Assembly: GCF_001423245.1 (NCBI RefSeq) | Contig: NZ_LMOH01000026.1 | Span: forward strand, 308,187 to 372,186 | DNA length: 64,000 bases | Source of the DNA: Aureimonas sp. Leaf324 | GTDB taxonomy: Bacteria; Pseudomonadota; Alphaproteobacteria; Rhizobiales; Rhizobiaceae | Reading direction: 5' to 3' | In this document: piece after piece, positions 25,363 through 35,000 of the stretch | How the letters are laid out: each line of letters opens with the position of its first letter | Numbering within the stretch: the stretch's first letter is position 1 | The notes under the pieces: model-generated | Databases searched by the model: none | Seen by the model: the letters and a program-made list of their open reading frames with translations, nothing else | Told to the model about the DNA's origin: nothing | Made by a program: the position numbers and the translations under genes

Positions 25363-26654
25363 TCGGCCGCCTCGAGCGGCGGCAGGACGCGCTCCTCGCG
25401 CCAGCCGAAGGCCTCGCAGTAGCGCCGCGCCATCTCGGCCGCCGAGATCACCGGCGGCAGGCCGGCGCGCAGGACCGCCGCGTTGTTCGGATCGGCGGCG
25501 AGCCGCAGCGCGCGAAGGAGGTCGGCCGCGTCGCCGAGCCGGAAGTGAAGGCCGGCCACGCCGTCCGGCACCTTTTCGGCCATGCCGCCGATGCCGGTGC
25601 AGATCACCGGCGCGCCGGCGCCGAAGGCCTCCTGGATCACGACGGGCGAGTTCTCCCACCACTTCGACGGGATCACGACATAGTCGCACTCGCTCATCAG
25701 CCGGTGCACCGAGCGGTTGTCGTAGGCGCCGGCATAGGTGAGGAACGGGTGGGCCTTGAGGCTCTTCTCGAAGCGCTCGGTGAACTCGGGGCCCTGGCCG
25801 ATCAGGTTGCCGTGGATGCGAAGGCGCATCGTGCCGGCCAGCGCCTTGTCGGCGGCGATCAGGTCGGCGGCGTCGAGCAGCACGTCGACGCCCTTGAACG
25901 GGTTGATCTGGCCGAAGAAGCCGAAGGTCCAGCTCTTGTCGCGCTTGGGGTTGCGCATCGGCTCGGCGGGCGCGAGCAGGCCGTTCTCGATCACGCTCAT
26001 ACGCCCCGAATCGAGACCCCAGTCGGTGAAGCGGTCGGCGAGGAACCGGCTCGGCGAGACGAAGCCGTCGAAGTCGCCGAAGCTGTCGAGCATCGTGTCG
26101 CGGCGCATCGCGAACTGCGAGCGCAGATGCTCGGGGAAGCAGGTCGCGCAGGCCTCGTTGGACGCGCTCTCGCACAGGATGCGCGCCTGGCGCGTGATCA
26201 TCTGGCCGTGGTTCTGGCAGATCGCCAGGAACTCGTGGATCGTCAGATACGTGCGCATGCCCGGCATCGACTTGACGGCGCGCAGGGCCCCGAGGCCGAG
26301 ATGGTAGAAGTGGTGGAAGTTGACGAGCCCGACGCCCTCGCGCCCAAGAATCTCGACGAGCTGGTCGGTCACCGAACGCGGCGCGAGGTGATAGAAATGG
26401 TCGTAGCGCTCGGCGTCGTGGAAGACGGCGAACTCGTTCTCGTCGGCAAAGGCGAGGCGGTGGCGCGTCGAGGACGCGCAGGCGCCGATATAGATCGCGT
26501 CGACCCCGATCTGCCGCAGGCCCCGGAACAGCGCATAGGCCGAGATCTCGGCTCCGCCCTTCGACAGCGACGGGTGGCTGTGGGAGACGACGGCGACCCG
26601 CGGCCGGGCGGCGGCCGGGCCGGCGTGAGAGACGTTGAGATTGGCGGGGATCAT
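25359..26654 (-). CDS. GT4 glycosyltransferase
   Basis: A 431-residue GT-B glycosyltransferase. VVSHSHPSLSKGGAEISAYA is the acceptor-domain loop of GT4 enzymes, WTFGFFGQINPFKGVDVLLDA opens the donor domain, and VVIPSKWWENSPVVIQEAFG with VICTGIGGMAEKV is the donor-binding block, where the E-x7-E equivalent is ENSPVVIQE. It has a Cys-rich patch (ILCESASNEACATC). ATG 26654 overlaps the stop of the large upstream protein as ATGA. Confidence 0.9.
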   Translation of the reverse strand: MIPANLNVSHAGPAAARPRVAVVSHSHPSLSKGGAEISAYALFRGLRQIGVDAIYIGACASSTRHRLAFADENEFAVFHDAERYDHFYHLAPRSVTDQLVEILGREGVGLVNFHHFYHLGLGALRAVKSMPGMRTYLTIHEFLAICQNHGQMITRQARILCESASNEACATCFPEHLRSQFAMRRDTMLDSFGDFDGFVSPSRFLADRFTDWGLDSGRMSVIENGLLAPAEPMRNPKRDKSWTFGFFGQINPFKGVDVLLDAADLIAADKALAGTMRLRIHGNLIGQGPEFTERFEKSLKAHPFLTYAGAYDNRSVHRLMSECDYVVIPSKWWENSPVVIQEAFGAGAPVICTGIGGMAEKVPDGVAGLHFRLGDAADLLRALRLAADPNNAAVLRAGLPPVISAAEMARRYCEAFGWREERVLPPLEAAE

Positions 26655-28738
26655 GCGGCCTCGCTTCCCCGACCGGCGAGAAGGTCGGCGTCGATCATGT
26701 CGGCGAGCCGCGAGGCGGCGGTGCGCTCGATGCGCATGGCGGACGCCGGGTGGGCGCGGTCGCGCGCCGGCGAGACCGGCAGGCCGCTGTCGCCGTAGAG
26801 CCCGCGCGTCAGCGCCGGGGCGTCGGCCGCATGGGCGAGGAACGCCGCCGTGCTCCACCCGAAGCAGGCCGCGCCAAAAGCGCCGTCGACGCGGTCCGGC
26901 CGCCCGGCATCGTCGAGGACCTCGAACCGGTCGAGCCCGTGGCCGCGTCGTAGAAGGCTTGCCGCGGCGGCACGCCAGCCGGCCGCGTTGAGGACGAGCC
27001 CGCGCCCGACATGGACGAAGCGCTCCGGCGACAGCGCCTGAAGCACGAAGGGCAACTCCGACAGAATGTCGTGGCCGTGGGGCACCACGAGGAGCGACAG
27101 GGGCGCCTCGGTGCCGGCGCGAAGCTCCTCGAAGCGCATCAGCGCCTCGGCCCGGCCGCGTCCCTGGTCGGCGACGATGCAGACGCCCGCGCCGGGGCCG
27201 AGTTCGGGCAGGTGCCGGGCCAGCCGATCGTAGACGAGGTTGAGGTTCCCCACCTCGCCCGGCAAGCGCACGACGACGAGCCGCTCGCACGGGGCCGCGC
27301 GAAGCTTTGCCGGCTCACGACGCAGGTTGCCGAGGTTGCGGCGCTGCGCGGCGAGGAACGCATCCCAGAAGGGCTCGTGACGGATCGCGGGAAACAGCGT
27401 CAGGAGCTCTTCGCCATCCGCCACGGGATCGAGGCGGCGCAGGAGCTTGGGCTCGATGCGCAGGACCGCCCCCGTGCCGTCGTCGTGGACGATGCGCAGA
27501 AGCGGCGCGCCGGCGGCGTCCGGCGGCAGCGCGCCCTGGAGCACGGTCGAGAAGCCGGCGCGCGCCGTGGTGCCGCCGCCGCCGAAGACCGACGCAAGGT
27601 CGGGCCGCGGGCGAAAGCTCGTCGAGCCTTCGCCCGCGGCCAGCACGCAGTCGCCGACGCGCATCTGGAAGGTCTCGATGCGCTTGGCGGGGCTGACCGC
27701 CCAGCCGTCCGCAAAGCAGCCGAAGCCCGGCACCATCAGGAGCTTGTCGATCCCGCCCTCCGTCGCCATGCCGGCGGCACTCGCGTTGCCCGCCATCCAG
27801 TTGCCGCCGGCATGGAGGACGGCGGCCAGCGCCTCGGCATGGCCGCCGATCGACAGCGCTTGCGCCTGCGCGAAGGCAGCGGCGAAGGCGTCGGCCTTCA
27901 GGACGCGCGTATAGGCACCGTAGCGCAGGTGAAACTGGGCGCCTGCCCCGAGATAGACGAAGCCGTCGCGCAGCGTCGGCGGCGGCTGCCAGCTGGTGTC
28001 GAGAAGACCGACGACGCCGACGCAGGTGGAGTTGAGGTCGGGCCGCTCGTAGCGCAGCACCGCGCCGCCCGCGGGCAGCTTGTCGCGGTCGGCGACCACG
28101 GCGGGAAAGTCGATGTCGGCGCCGCGCTTCATCCAGCCGACGAACCAGACCTGACCATCGGTGGCCGCATGCAGGGCGTCGATCTGGCCGACCTCGTTGT
28201 CGGAGATCGGACGCAGCGGCCGGTCGCGCAGCGCCAGCGCCTCGGCGCGCAATCCGGCCAGCCGGCGCAGCATCCGGTCGCCGCGCGTCTCGCCAACGGC
28301 CCCGGCGGTGAGGCCAGCCACCAGCCCTTGGCGCCAGGCGGCGACGAGTTCGCCGACCGTCGGGTCGCGCCCGCCCGGCGGCATCAGGCGCACGTCGGTG
28401 CCCGCCACCCGCACGCCGACGCGAAGCGCGGCGCGGCGCGGCGACAGGCGCGCGAGCCGCGCGAAGACGTCGGGCCCGAAGCGGAAGGCGGCCTGCGTGG
28501 TGCGGCCGAGGCGCAGATCGCTCGGCGGATGGGCAAGGCCGGTCGCACCGAGCGCGAAGGCGTCGTCGCCGACCGTCAGCTCGAGGTCCGTCGCCGCCTC
28601 CGGCACGTCCACCGAGAGCACCCACCCCGACACGCCGTGTCCCGCCTCGAGGCGCTCGATGCGCCCGCACCAGCGCCCGGCCTCGTGGTCCACGAGATCG
28701 CTCGCCGCGTAGGCGGACAGGGGAAGGACGTGCAGCAT
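26651..28738 (-). CDS. large protein of unknown function in the glycan operon
   Basis: A 695-residue protein whose family is not recognised. Residues about 20-95 look like a divergent copy of the GW-type domain (VSGWVLSVDVPEAATDLELT, later AFRFGPDVF). The middle and C-terminal parts alternate beta-type and helix-type stretches, such as GQVWFVGWMKRGADIDFPAVV and LVVVRLPGEVGNLNLVYDRL. The latter resembles the GT2 style of the 39527 protein. No signal peptide, membrane helix or clear DXD motif is seen. Position between a GW-domain protein and a GT4 enzyme in one operon suggests a role in glycan assembly. Confidence 0.5.
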   Translation of the reverse strand: MLHVLPLSAYAASDLVDHEAGRWCGRIERLEAGHGVSGWVLSVDVPEAATDLELTVGDDAFALGATGLAHPPSDLRLGRTTQAAFRFGPDVFARLARLSPRRAALRVGVRVAGTDVRLMPPGGRDPTVGELVAAWRQGLVAGLTAGAVGETRGDRMLRRLAGLRAEALALRDRPLRPISDNEVGQIDALHAATDGQVWFVGWMKRGADIDFPAVVADRDKLPAGGAVLRYERPDLNSTCVGVVGLLDTSWQPPPTLRDGFVYLGAGAQFHLRYGAYTRVLKADAFAAAFAQAQALSIGGHAEALAAVLHAGGNWMAGNASAAGMATEGGIDKLLMVPGFGCFADGWAVSPAKRIETFQMRVGDCVLAAGEGSTSFRPRPDLASVFGGGGTTARAGFSTVLQGALPPDAAGAPLLRIVHDDGTGAVLRIEPKLLRRLDPVADGEELLTLFPAIRHEPFWDAFLAAQRRNLGNLRREPAKLRAAPCERLVVVRLPGEVGNLNLVYDRLARHLPELGPGAGVCIVADQGRGRAEALMRFEELRAGTEAPLSLLVVPHGHDILSELPFVLQALSPERFVHVGRGLVLNAAGWRAAAASLLRRGHGLDRFEVLDDAGRPDRVDGAFGAACFGWSTAAFLAHAADAPALTRGLYGDSGLPVSPARDRAHPASAMRIERTAASRLADMIDADLLAGRGSEAA

Positions 28739-28787
28739 GGGCAGGGGACGCTACTTCGTGGGCGTCGAAATCCGATCGGCCGCCGCG

Positions 28788-29615
28788 TCAGGCGACGGGT
28801 TCGGCGCGGACGATCTCGACCGAGGCGCCGTCGCCGATCTGGATCTCGGAGCGCGCCCGCGCGTCGAGGATCAGAAGCTGCTCGCCGGTCAGCGCATAGT
28901 CGGTGAAGGGCACGGCCTGCGCGCCCTCGGTGTCGGAGACATGCGTGCCTTCGGCCACGCGCACGCTGGCGCGCCCGCTGGCATGGAGGGCGACCACCGG
29001 CGGGGCGGCCGAGGCGGCGAGCGTGCGGGCGAGCGCGGCCGCGAACTCGGCCGGGGTGCGGACCGTTTCCGTGCTCGTGCGCACGTCGGTGCCGGCGTAG
29101 GATTCCAGAAGCGCGGCGGCGACGGCCGCCGGCTTTTCCGCCACCACTGCATCGTCGCCCGCCGAGCGGCGCAGGAGGCCGCGCTCGTAGACGCCGAAGG
29201 ACCAGAGGATGCGCAGGAAGTCGAAGTCGGCCTGCGAGATGCGCCCGTGCTTCAGCGCCCATTTCAGCGAGGCGAGGCGCTCGCGCACCTCGTCGCGCGA
29301 CAAGCCGGCGCGCGCCTTGGAACCGCCCGCGACATGGGCGCCGTTCTGCAGGATCACCGCGTCGCCGCCCTCGAGGCGCAGCACCACCGAGCCGACGCGC
29401 TCGGGCGCCACCGAGATCGGGAAGCTGAAGCCGAGATGGCCGTCGCCGAGCCCCGCGTCCGCGAGATCGCCGCGGAAGGTGTTGACCTTGCCGGCGCCCA
29501 CGCACTGATCCCCCTGGAAGGCGAGGAGCGTGTAATCGCGCACCCGCCCGTCGGACGTGTGGATCCAGCCTTGAATCTGGTCGGTGCTGGCGAACTCGAT
29601 GCTACCCCGGATCAT
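28788..29615 (-). CDS. GW-GDG-GF domain protein, paralog
   Basis: A 275-residue paralog of the protein at 24523-25362. The N-terminal domain is nearly collinear with it: IRGSIEFASTDQIQGWIHTS, DQCVGAGKVNTFRGDLADAG and LGDGHLGFSFPISV. The C-terminal half repeats the PPVVALHASGRASVRVAEGTH pattern and ends with strand-rich sequence, LLILDARARSEIQIGDGASV. It is the first gene of the minus-strand glycan operon and starts 49 bp before the next gene's start. Function unknown; two copies in one operon suggest either a subunit pair or duplicated substrate specificity. Confidence 0.6.
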   Translation of the reverse strand: MIRGSIEFASTDQIQGWIHTSDGRVRDYTLLAFQGDQCVGAGKVNTFRGDLADAGLGDGHLGFSFPISVAPERVGSVVLRLEGGDAVILQNGAHVAGGSKARAGLSRDEVRERLASLKWALKHGRISQADFDFLRILWSFGVYERGLLRRSAGDDAVVAEKPAAVAAALLESYAGTDVRTSTETVRTPAEFAAALARTLAASAAPPVVALHASGRASVRVAEGTHVSDTEGAQAVPFTDYALTGEQLLILDARARSEIQIGDGASVEIVRAEPVA

Positions 29616-29894
29616 CTGCGGACGGCTCCCACTCGGACAATTCTTCTAGACTATGAACGATATTCCTTACGCATCTGTAACGTGCGGTTGCGTCGATGCG
29701 TGCGGGACGCGGGCGCCTCTGCGGCGGCAAGATGGTGACCGTCGCGGAAACCTTCGGTAATTTTGCGTTGATCTTTACTCAAAGCATTCAACGACACCGT
29801 TGCAGTTCATCTGTTGTTTTCCTCATCATCAGGAACAGTCTTCGTTAACTTGAATATCGCCCGCCCTCGTCGTCTTCTGCAGGAGACGAAATGG
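29616..29894. promoter_or_regulatory. divergent promoter region of the glycan island
   Basis: About 280 bp, distinctly more AT-rich than the neighbouring DNA, between the minus-strand glycan operon and the plus-strand gene at 29895. It should contain both promoters. On the minus strand TTACAG followed by AT-rich sequence may be a -35 region; no unambiguous -10 was found. No gene is supported here. Confidence 0.45.
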
Positions 29895-30764
29895 ATGGAG
29901 CGGGCTGTGCACGGATCCGAGCGACGCGCGACATTGCGGGTGGAACGAGGACTCTCGGCCTTCTCGTACCGGACGGACGCCTTGCTGACCGGCGAGGCGC
30001 CCGAGGTCGAAATCGTCGCCGTGTCGCCCGGCATCTCGCTTCTGACCGCGCCCGGCGAGCGGCCGGGTTTCCTGTCGCGGCCGGGCCAGGTGCTCGTGGT
30101 GACCGCCGAGGAGGCGGGCGCGATCGACGTCGTGATGCGCGCGAAAGGCCCCGGCAACGCCCTGCCGGCGGGTCTCGAGCTGAAGCGCATGGGCGCGGAG
30201 TCCGAGGCGGTGCCGGAGCCGGCACTGCGTCTGCGGCCCGACCTTCCCGACGGCGGCGTCGAGTTCCTGCTTCGCGCCCACGTGTCGCTGCGCGGCGACA
30301 TCGCCGCCCCGCGCGGCCACTGGATCTGCGGCCCGGAAACGCCGGGCCGGATCGAGGGGCTGGAGATGCGCGGCGTCGCCGCCGAGCTGCCGGTCGAATA
30401 TCAGGTGGCGTCGGGCGGGCGCGGCGCGGGCTGGTCGCCCTGGACGCCGGCCGGCACCTATGCCGGCACGCGCGGCCGGGCGCTGCCGCTGATCGGCCTG
30501 CGCGTGCGCCTCCTGCCGGACACGGCGCCCGGCCTCGCGCTGAAGGCCGACGCCGTGTTCCTCGGCTCGTCGGTGTCGACCCGCCAGGGCCGCGAGATCG
30601 AGCTCGTCGGCCCGACGCCGCTCGACCCGCTCGTCGGCGTGCGCCTCGACTTTGTGGCGGCCGCACGGGTCTCCGCGCACCTGTCCCCGCCCACCCCCGT
30701 CCGCCAGCCGAGCCGCCTGCGGGTCTTCCGCCGCGCGGCCGGCCCGGTGGACGCGGCCGCCTGA
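29895..30764 (+). CDS. hypothetical protein of the glycan/secretion island
   Basis: A 289-residue protein with no recognised family. Visible features are VEIVAVSPGISLLTAPGERP, VLVVTAEEAGAIDVVMRAKG and ELPVEYQVASGGRGAGWSPW, that is many beta-type strands with Gly-rich turns, and an Arg/Ser-rich C-terminus. ATG 29895 was chosen since an AGGAGACGAA site lies just upstream; ATG 29891 leads into a different, Arg-rich frame judged a shadow. It ends 52 bp before the Asp/His/Gly-rich gene and is probably co-transcribed with it. Confidence 0.5.
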   Translation: MERAVHGSERRATLRVERGLSAFSYRTDALLTGEAPEVEIVAVSPGISLLTAPGERPGFLSRPGQVLVVTAEEAGAIDVVMRAKGPGNALPAGLELKRMGAESEAVPEPALRLRPDLPDGGVEFLLRAHVSLRGDIAAPRGHWICGPETPGRIEGLEMRGVAAELPVEYQVASGGRGAGWSPWTPAGTYAGTRGRALPLIGLRVRLLPDTAPGLALKADAVFLGSSVSTRQGREIELVGPTPLDPLVGVRLDFVAAARVSAHLSPPTPVRQPSRLRVFRRAAGPVDAAA

Positions 30765-30816
30765 TCCATCCGCCCCGGCACCGCGTCTCGGCGGCGCCGG
30801 ATCCCGAAAGCCCTGA

Positions 30817-31944
30817 ATGGCCGAGATCTACACCTATTCGGTGAACGCGAGCCAGGGACACATGTCCCCGGACACGTCCGACCACATCAACAGCGTGCTG
30901 TCCGATCTCGGATTGGGCGGCCCGTCTGCGGATTCGGCCGACGTCTCGCGCACGAGCGCCGAACCGGTGGCGAGCGACGCCTCGAGCCCCTCGCCGACCG
31001 CGACCCACACCGAGGCCGCGACGACCCCCGGTCCTGTCGACGGCGCGGCGTTCGAGCCCGACCACACCGCCTCGATCCTCGCCGGCAGCTCCGACACCAC
31101 GTTCCCGCAGACCCCCGCCGCTCCCGCGACAGAGCCCGTCGCCGACGGCGCCTCGGCCTTCCACGCCCCGCCCGCCGACACCCATGTCGCCACCGCCTAT
31201 GCGCCGCCGCCCGGCGCCGACAGCGTGCCCGGCGGCCATGCCGGCACCGGGGCGGAGACGTTCGGGGGCTTCGGCACCGACACGCTCTGGGGCAGCGACG
31301 GGGGCACGCACGGGCTCTCCACCCTGCCGCCCGCGCCCGCTGGCAGCGACACGATCCGCTCGTCCGGCGGCATGGAGACGATCTACGGCGGCAACGCCAC
31401 GATCTACGCGTCCGGCCATTCCACGACGCTCCACACCGACACCGTCCATGCCGGCAGCGAGGGGGCGACGATGGACGGCTCGGCCTCCGCGCAGGCCGTC
31501 CACACCGACGGCTCGTCGGCCTTCGCCGACCTGCCGGGCGGCTCGGGCAGCGACACGATCCTCCTGCACGACGGCGCCGGCACGATGCCGCCATCGGGTG
31601 GCGACGATGCCCACACGGCCGGCGCCTACAGCACCCACGACCCCTATGCGGCGCACGATCCGTATGCGGCCCACGATGCCAGCGTCTACGCCTACGGGTC
31701 GCCCGACAGCGTGGTCGGCGGCGACGGGTCCGACCCGTTCGCGCTTCTCGGCTATGCCGGCGGGTCCGACGGCTACGACAGCGGCCACACCGACCCGGGC
31801 ACGGCGCATCACGATCCCTACCTCACCGACGGGCACGTGACCCATACCGACACCGGCACCACCGTCTCCTACCACGACGGCTACGATCCCGGTTATTCCG
31901 GCGCCGACCAGCTGGAGTTCAGGGACACCGTGATGGCGGGCTGA
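30817..31944 (+). CDS. Asp/His/Gly/Ser/Thr-rich low-complexity protein, candidate type I secretion substrate
   Basis: A 375-residue protein of very biased composition with hardly any Lys, Arg or Cys. It has Gly-Asp-rich stretches reminiscent of degenerate RTX repeats, for example GGFGTDTLWGSDGG, GGMETIYGGNATIYASG and GSGSDTILLHDGAG, and a tandem DPYAAHDPYAAHD segment. The extreme C-terminus LEFRDTVMAG is hydrophobic and the protein has no N-terminal signal, as with type I substrates that carry an uncleaved C-terminal signal. The pairing with the exporter 12 kb away is inference. Ca2+ binding is possible but not shown by canonical GGxGxDxUx nonapeptides. Confidence 0.55.
   Translation: MAEIYTYSVNASQGHMSPDTSDHINSVLSDLGLGGPSADSADVSRTSAEPVASDASSPSPTATHTEAATTPGPVDGAAFEPDHTASILAGSSDTTFPQTPAAPATEPVADGASAFHAPPADTHVATAYAPPPGADSVPGGHAGTGAETFGGFGTDTLWGSDGGTHGLSTLPPAPAGSDTIRSSGGMETIYGGNATIYASGHSTTLHTDTVHAGSEGATMDGSASAQAVHTDGSSAFADLPGGSGSDTILLHDGAGTMPPSGGDDAHTAGAYSTHDPYAAHDPYAAHDASVYAYGSPDSVVGGDGSDPFALLGYAGGSDGYDSGHTDPGTAHHDPYLTDGHVTHTDTGTTVSYHDGYDPGYSGADQLEFRDTVMAG
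31636..31680 (+). repeat. 18-bp tandem repeat within the Asp/His-rich gene
   Basis: Two near-identical 18-bp units, CACGACCCCTATGCGGCG and CACGATCCGTATGCGGCC, followed by a partial third. They encode the repeated HDPYAA and stay in frame, so repeat number could change without breaking the gene. This is a coding tandem repeat and not a CRISPR array. Confidence 0.75.
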
Positions 31945-32081
31945 CCGCCGCCGACGGCCCCGCGAGCCGGACGCCGCCGCAAGCCGCGCGACGCGAGGCG
32001 TTTCCTGCGTAAGGGCCCGTTCAGGGTTCGCGGTGCAAGGTCGGTGCCTCCGTGCCCTTCCGCCCGACGAGCCGCCCGCCG

Positions 32082-35000
32082 ATGTCCGCCCTCCCGACCC
32101 CCAGCTTGCGCGACCTCGCGCTCGCCGCCCGCGCGGCCGGCGAGCGGACGCGCGCGCTGGCGCTGTTCCGCGAGGCGGGCGACCCGTGGAGCCGCAACGA
32201 CGAAGCGCTCGAACATCTCGCGCTCGGTGAGATCGAGGACGCCCGCCGGACGGCCGAGGCTCTCGCCGGGGAGCGGCCGGATTTCGCGCCCGCCCGCCGC
32301 ACGCTCGGGCTCGTCGCGCGCGCCGCCGGCGATGTCGATGCCGCGCTCCACCATTTTCGGGCCGCCACCGCGCGCGACCGCGCCGACCTTTGGAGCGCCT
32401 ACGACGCCGCCGAAACCTTGCGCGCGCTCGGCCGCGACGAGGAAGCCGACGCGGCGCTGCGCGCGCTCGCCAGCGGAACGCCCCTGCCCCACGCCCTTCG
32501 CGCGCTCGGCGCAGCGGCGCGCGCGCGCGGCAACGCGGAGGAGGCGCTGGCCGCCCTTCGCGTCGCGTCGGATCTCCTGCCCGCCGACCCCTGGTTCCTG
32601 CTCGACCATGCCGAGGCGCTCGTGGCGCTGGAGCGGCTGGACGAGGCGGACGTCGCGCTGCGCGCGCTCGCGCAGCGCCATCCCCGCTTTGCCGGCGCAC
32701 GCCGCGCCCTGATGCGGCTCGCCGCCCGTCGCGGTGACGCGGCGATGCGGCTCGATGAGGCCCGCGCGCTCGCCGCCCTCGACCCGGATGCCGGGGCGCT
32801 GGATCTCGCCGACGTACTTCTCGATCACAGCGAGCGCGCGGAGGCCGAGACGATCTGCGTCCGTCATCTCGTGCGGCGCGGCGCCGCGCCCCGACCGCTG
32901 CGGCAGCTCGCGCGCGCAGCGCGGCAGACCGGCGACCCGGAGCGGGCACTCGCCCATCTTCGCGCCGCGGCCCGCCTTCTTCCGGCGGACGCCACTCTGC
33001 GCGCCGAATGCGCGGGCGAGGCCCTCGCGCTTGGCCGTGTCGCGCAGGCGAAGGCCGACGCCGAGGCCGCGCTCGCGATCGACCCCACCGCCCCGCGGGC
33101 CCACCGCATCCTCGCCCTTGTCGCGCGCGCCGAGGGCCGCGAGGCGGACGCGCTCGATCGGATGCGCGCGCTCTGGGCGGACGGTGCGGGGCCGGCGCAG
33201 GCCGGCTTCGAGCTCGGCACCGACCTTCGCGCGGGCGGCGTCTTCACGGACGCCGCAACCGTCTACGAGCGCCTCGCCGGGCGCCCCGACGCCGCACCGG
33301 AGGCGCTCGTCGAACGCGCCCTCCTCGCCCGCCGCCTCGATGGCATCGACGCCGCACGCGCGCGCCTGGACGAGGCGCTGCACCTCTCGCCCGGGCATGC
33401 GCGCGCGCTCCTTTGCCTCGGCGACATCGAGCGCGAGCTCGGGCGCTTCGAGGCGGCGGCGGCAGCCTACCGCGCTGCCTTGGAAAGCCGGCCTGGCCTC
33501 GGCTGGGCCCATGTCGGCCTCGCCCTCCTCGCCGAGGCGCGGGGCGACGGAGATGAGGCGGTGTCGGCGCTCCGTGCTGCGATCGCGGCCGATCCCGGCG
33601 AAAGCCATCCGCGCATCCTCCTCGCGCAGCGGCTCGCCGAGCGCGGCGACGGCGACGGCGCCCGCGCGCTCCTTGCCGGCGTCGCGCCCGGCGATCCCCG
33701 CGCCGCAGAGGCTGCGCTCGCCCTCGCCCGCATCTGGCGTCTCGACGGCGACGGCGCCGGCGCGCTGCGGGTGCTCGAAGACGCCGCGCGGCGCTGGCCG
33801 GACCGGCCGGAGATTGCGGTCGAGACCGCCGAGGAAGCGCTGCGGCAGGGGCAGCCCGAGGCGGCGCTGGCGTGGCTGTCCGTTGGCGAGGCGCGTCACC
33901 CCGGCCATCCCGGCCATCCCGGCCTTCTCGAGGCGCGGGCCCGGCTCGCCCTGTCGCGCGACGATCTCGAAGCCGCCGTGGCTCTCTTCGACGAGGCCGC
34001 GACCGCCGATCCCGGCCGGCTCGGCCCGCCCCTGATGCTGGCGCGCCTGGCCGCGATGCGCGGCGACCCGGCGTCGGCGCTCGGTCGCTTCGAGACGATC
34101 GCGCAGCGCTTCGGCGAGCGGCCGGAACTGACGCTCGCGCGCGCCGAGACGCTGCGCCAGCTCGGCCGGATCGCGGAGGCCGAGCGCTGCTTCGACGAAA
34201 GCCTCGCGCGGGCGAGGGTTCCCGCCGTCGCGATCGCCGCCGCGCTGGCCGCGATCGAGGGCGCACGGCTGCCGCGCGCCGAGGCGCTCCTGTCGGGATT
34301 GACCACCGCGACACGGGCCGACACGGCGCGGCTGCATTTCGCCCGCGCCCAACTCGCCGCCGCCGGCTGGGACTTCGATCGTGCCATCGCGGAAGGCGAG
34401 GCGGCCGTGCGCCTGCAGCCGGCGGACGGCTGGTATCGCAACCGCCTCGCCCATGCCGCGCTTCTGGCGCTCGACCTGCCGCGCGCCGCCCGCGCGCTCC
34501 GAGAGGGCGCGGCGCTGGAGGCCGGGGCCAACGCGCTGCGCGGCAAGTCCGCCAACCCCTCGCAGAGCCACTACGGCCAGCTGCTCGACGAATTCCGCCT
34601 CGACGCCGAGGCGCTGGCGGCGCTGCAGGCGGCGCTGGCCGAGCCGCCGGCCGTGCGCCTTGCCGCGATCGCAGCGTGCCTGCGCGCCTGTCCCGACCAC
34701 ACGGCCTCGTCGGTCCTCTATTTGATCGAGGCCCGCCGGCAGGGGGCGCTCGCGACCCGCGTCGGCGTCGGCGTCGGCGGCGTGCCGCGGGCGATCCACC
34801 AGTTCTGGACCGACGACGCGGTGCCGGCCGACGTCGCCGCCTACATGGCGACCTGGCGCGACCTCAACCCCCGCTTCACGCACCGCGTCTGGAGCGAGCG
34901 CGAGGCGGCAGGCTGGCTGGCGGCGCACGCCCCGCCGGCCACCGCCGCGGCCTTCGCGCGGGCCCGCGAGCCGGCGATGAAGGCGGACCTCTTTCGCCTG

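Noticed and set aside
31636-31680. Short tandem repeat as CRISPR
   Set aside because: Only two 18-bp units with no spacers, in frame inside a coding sequence.
29845-32949. Minus-strand open frame of 1034 residues
   Set aside because: Shadow across two plus-strand genes and a promoter region, with strong Arg bias and no conserved motif.
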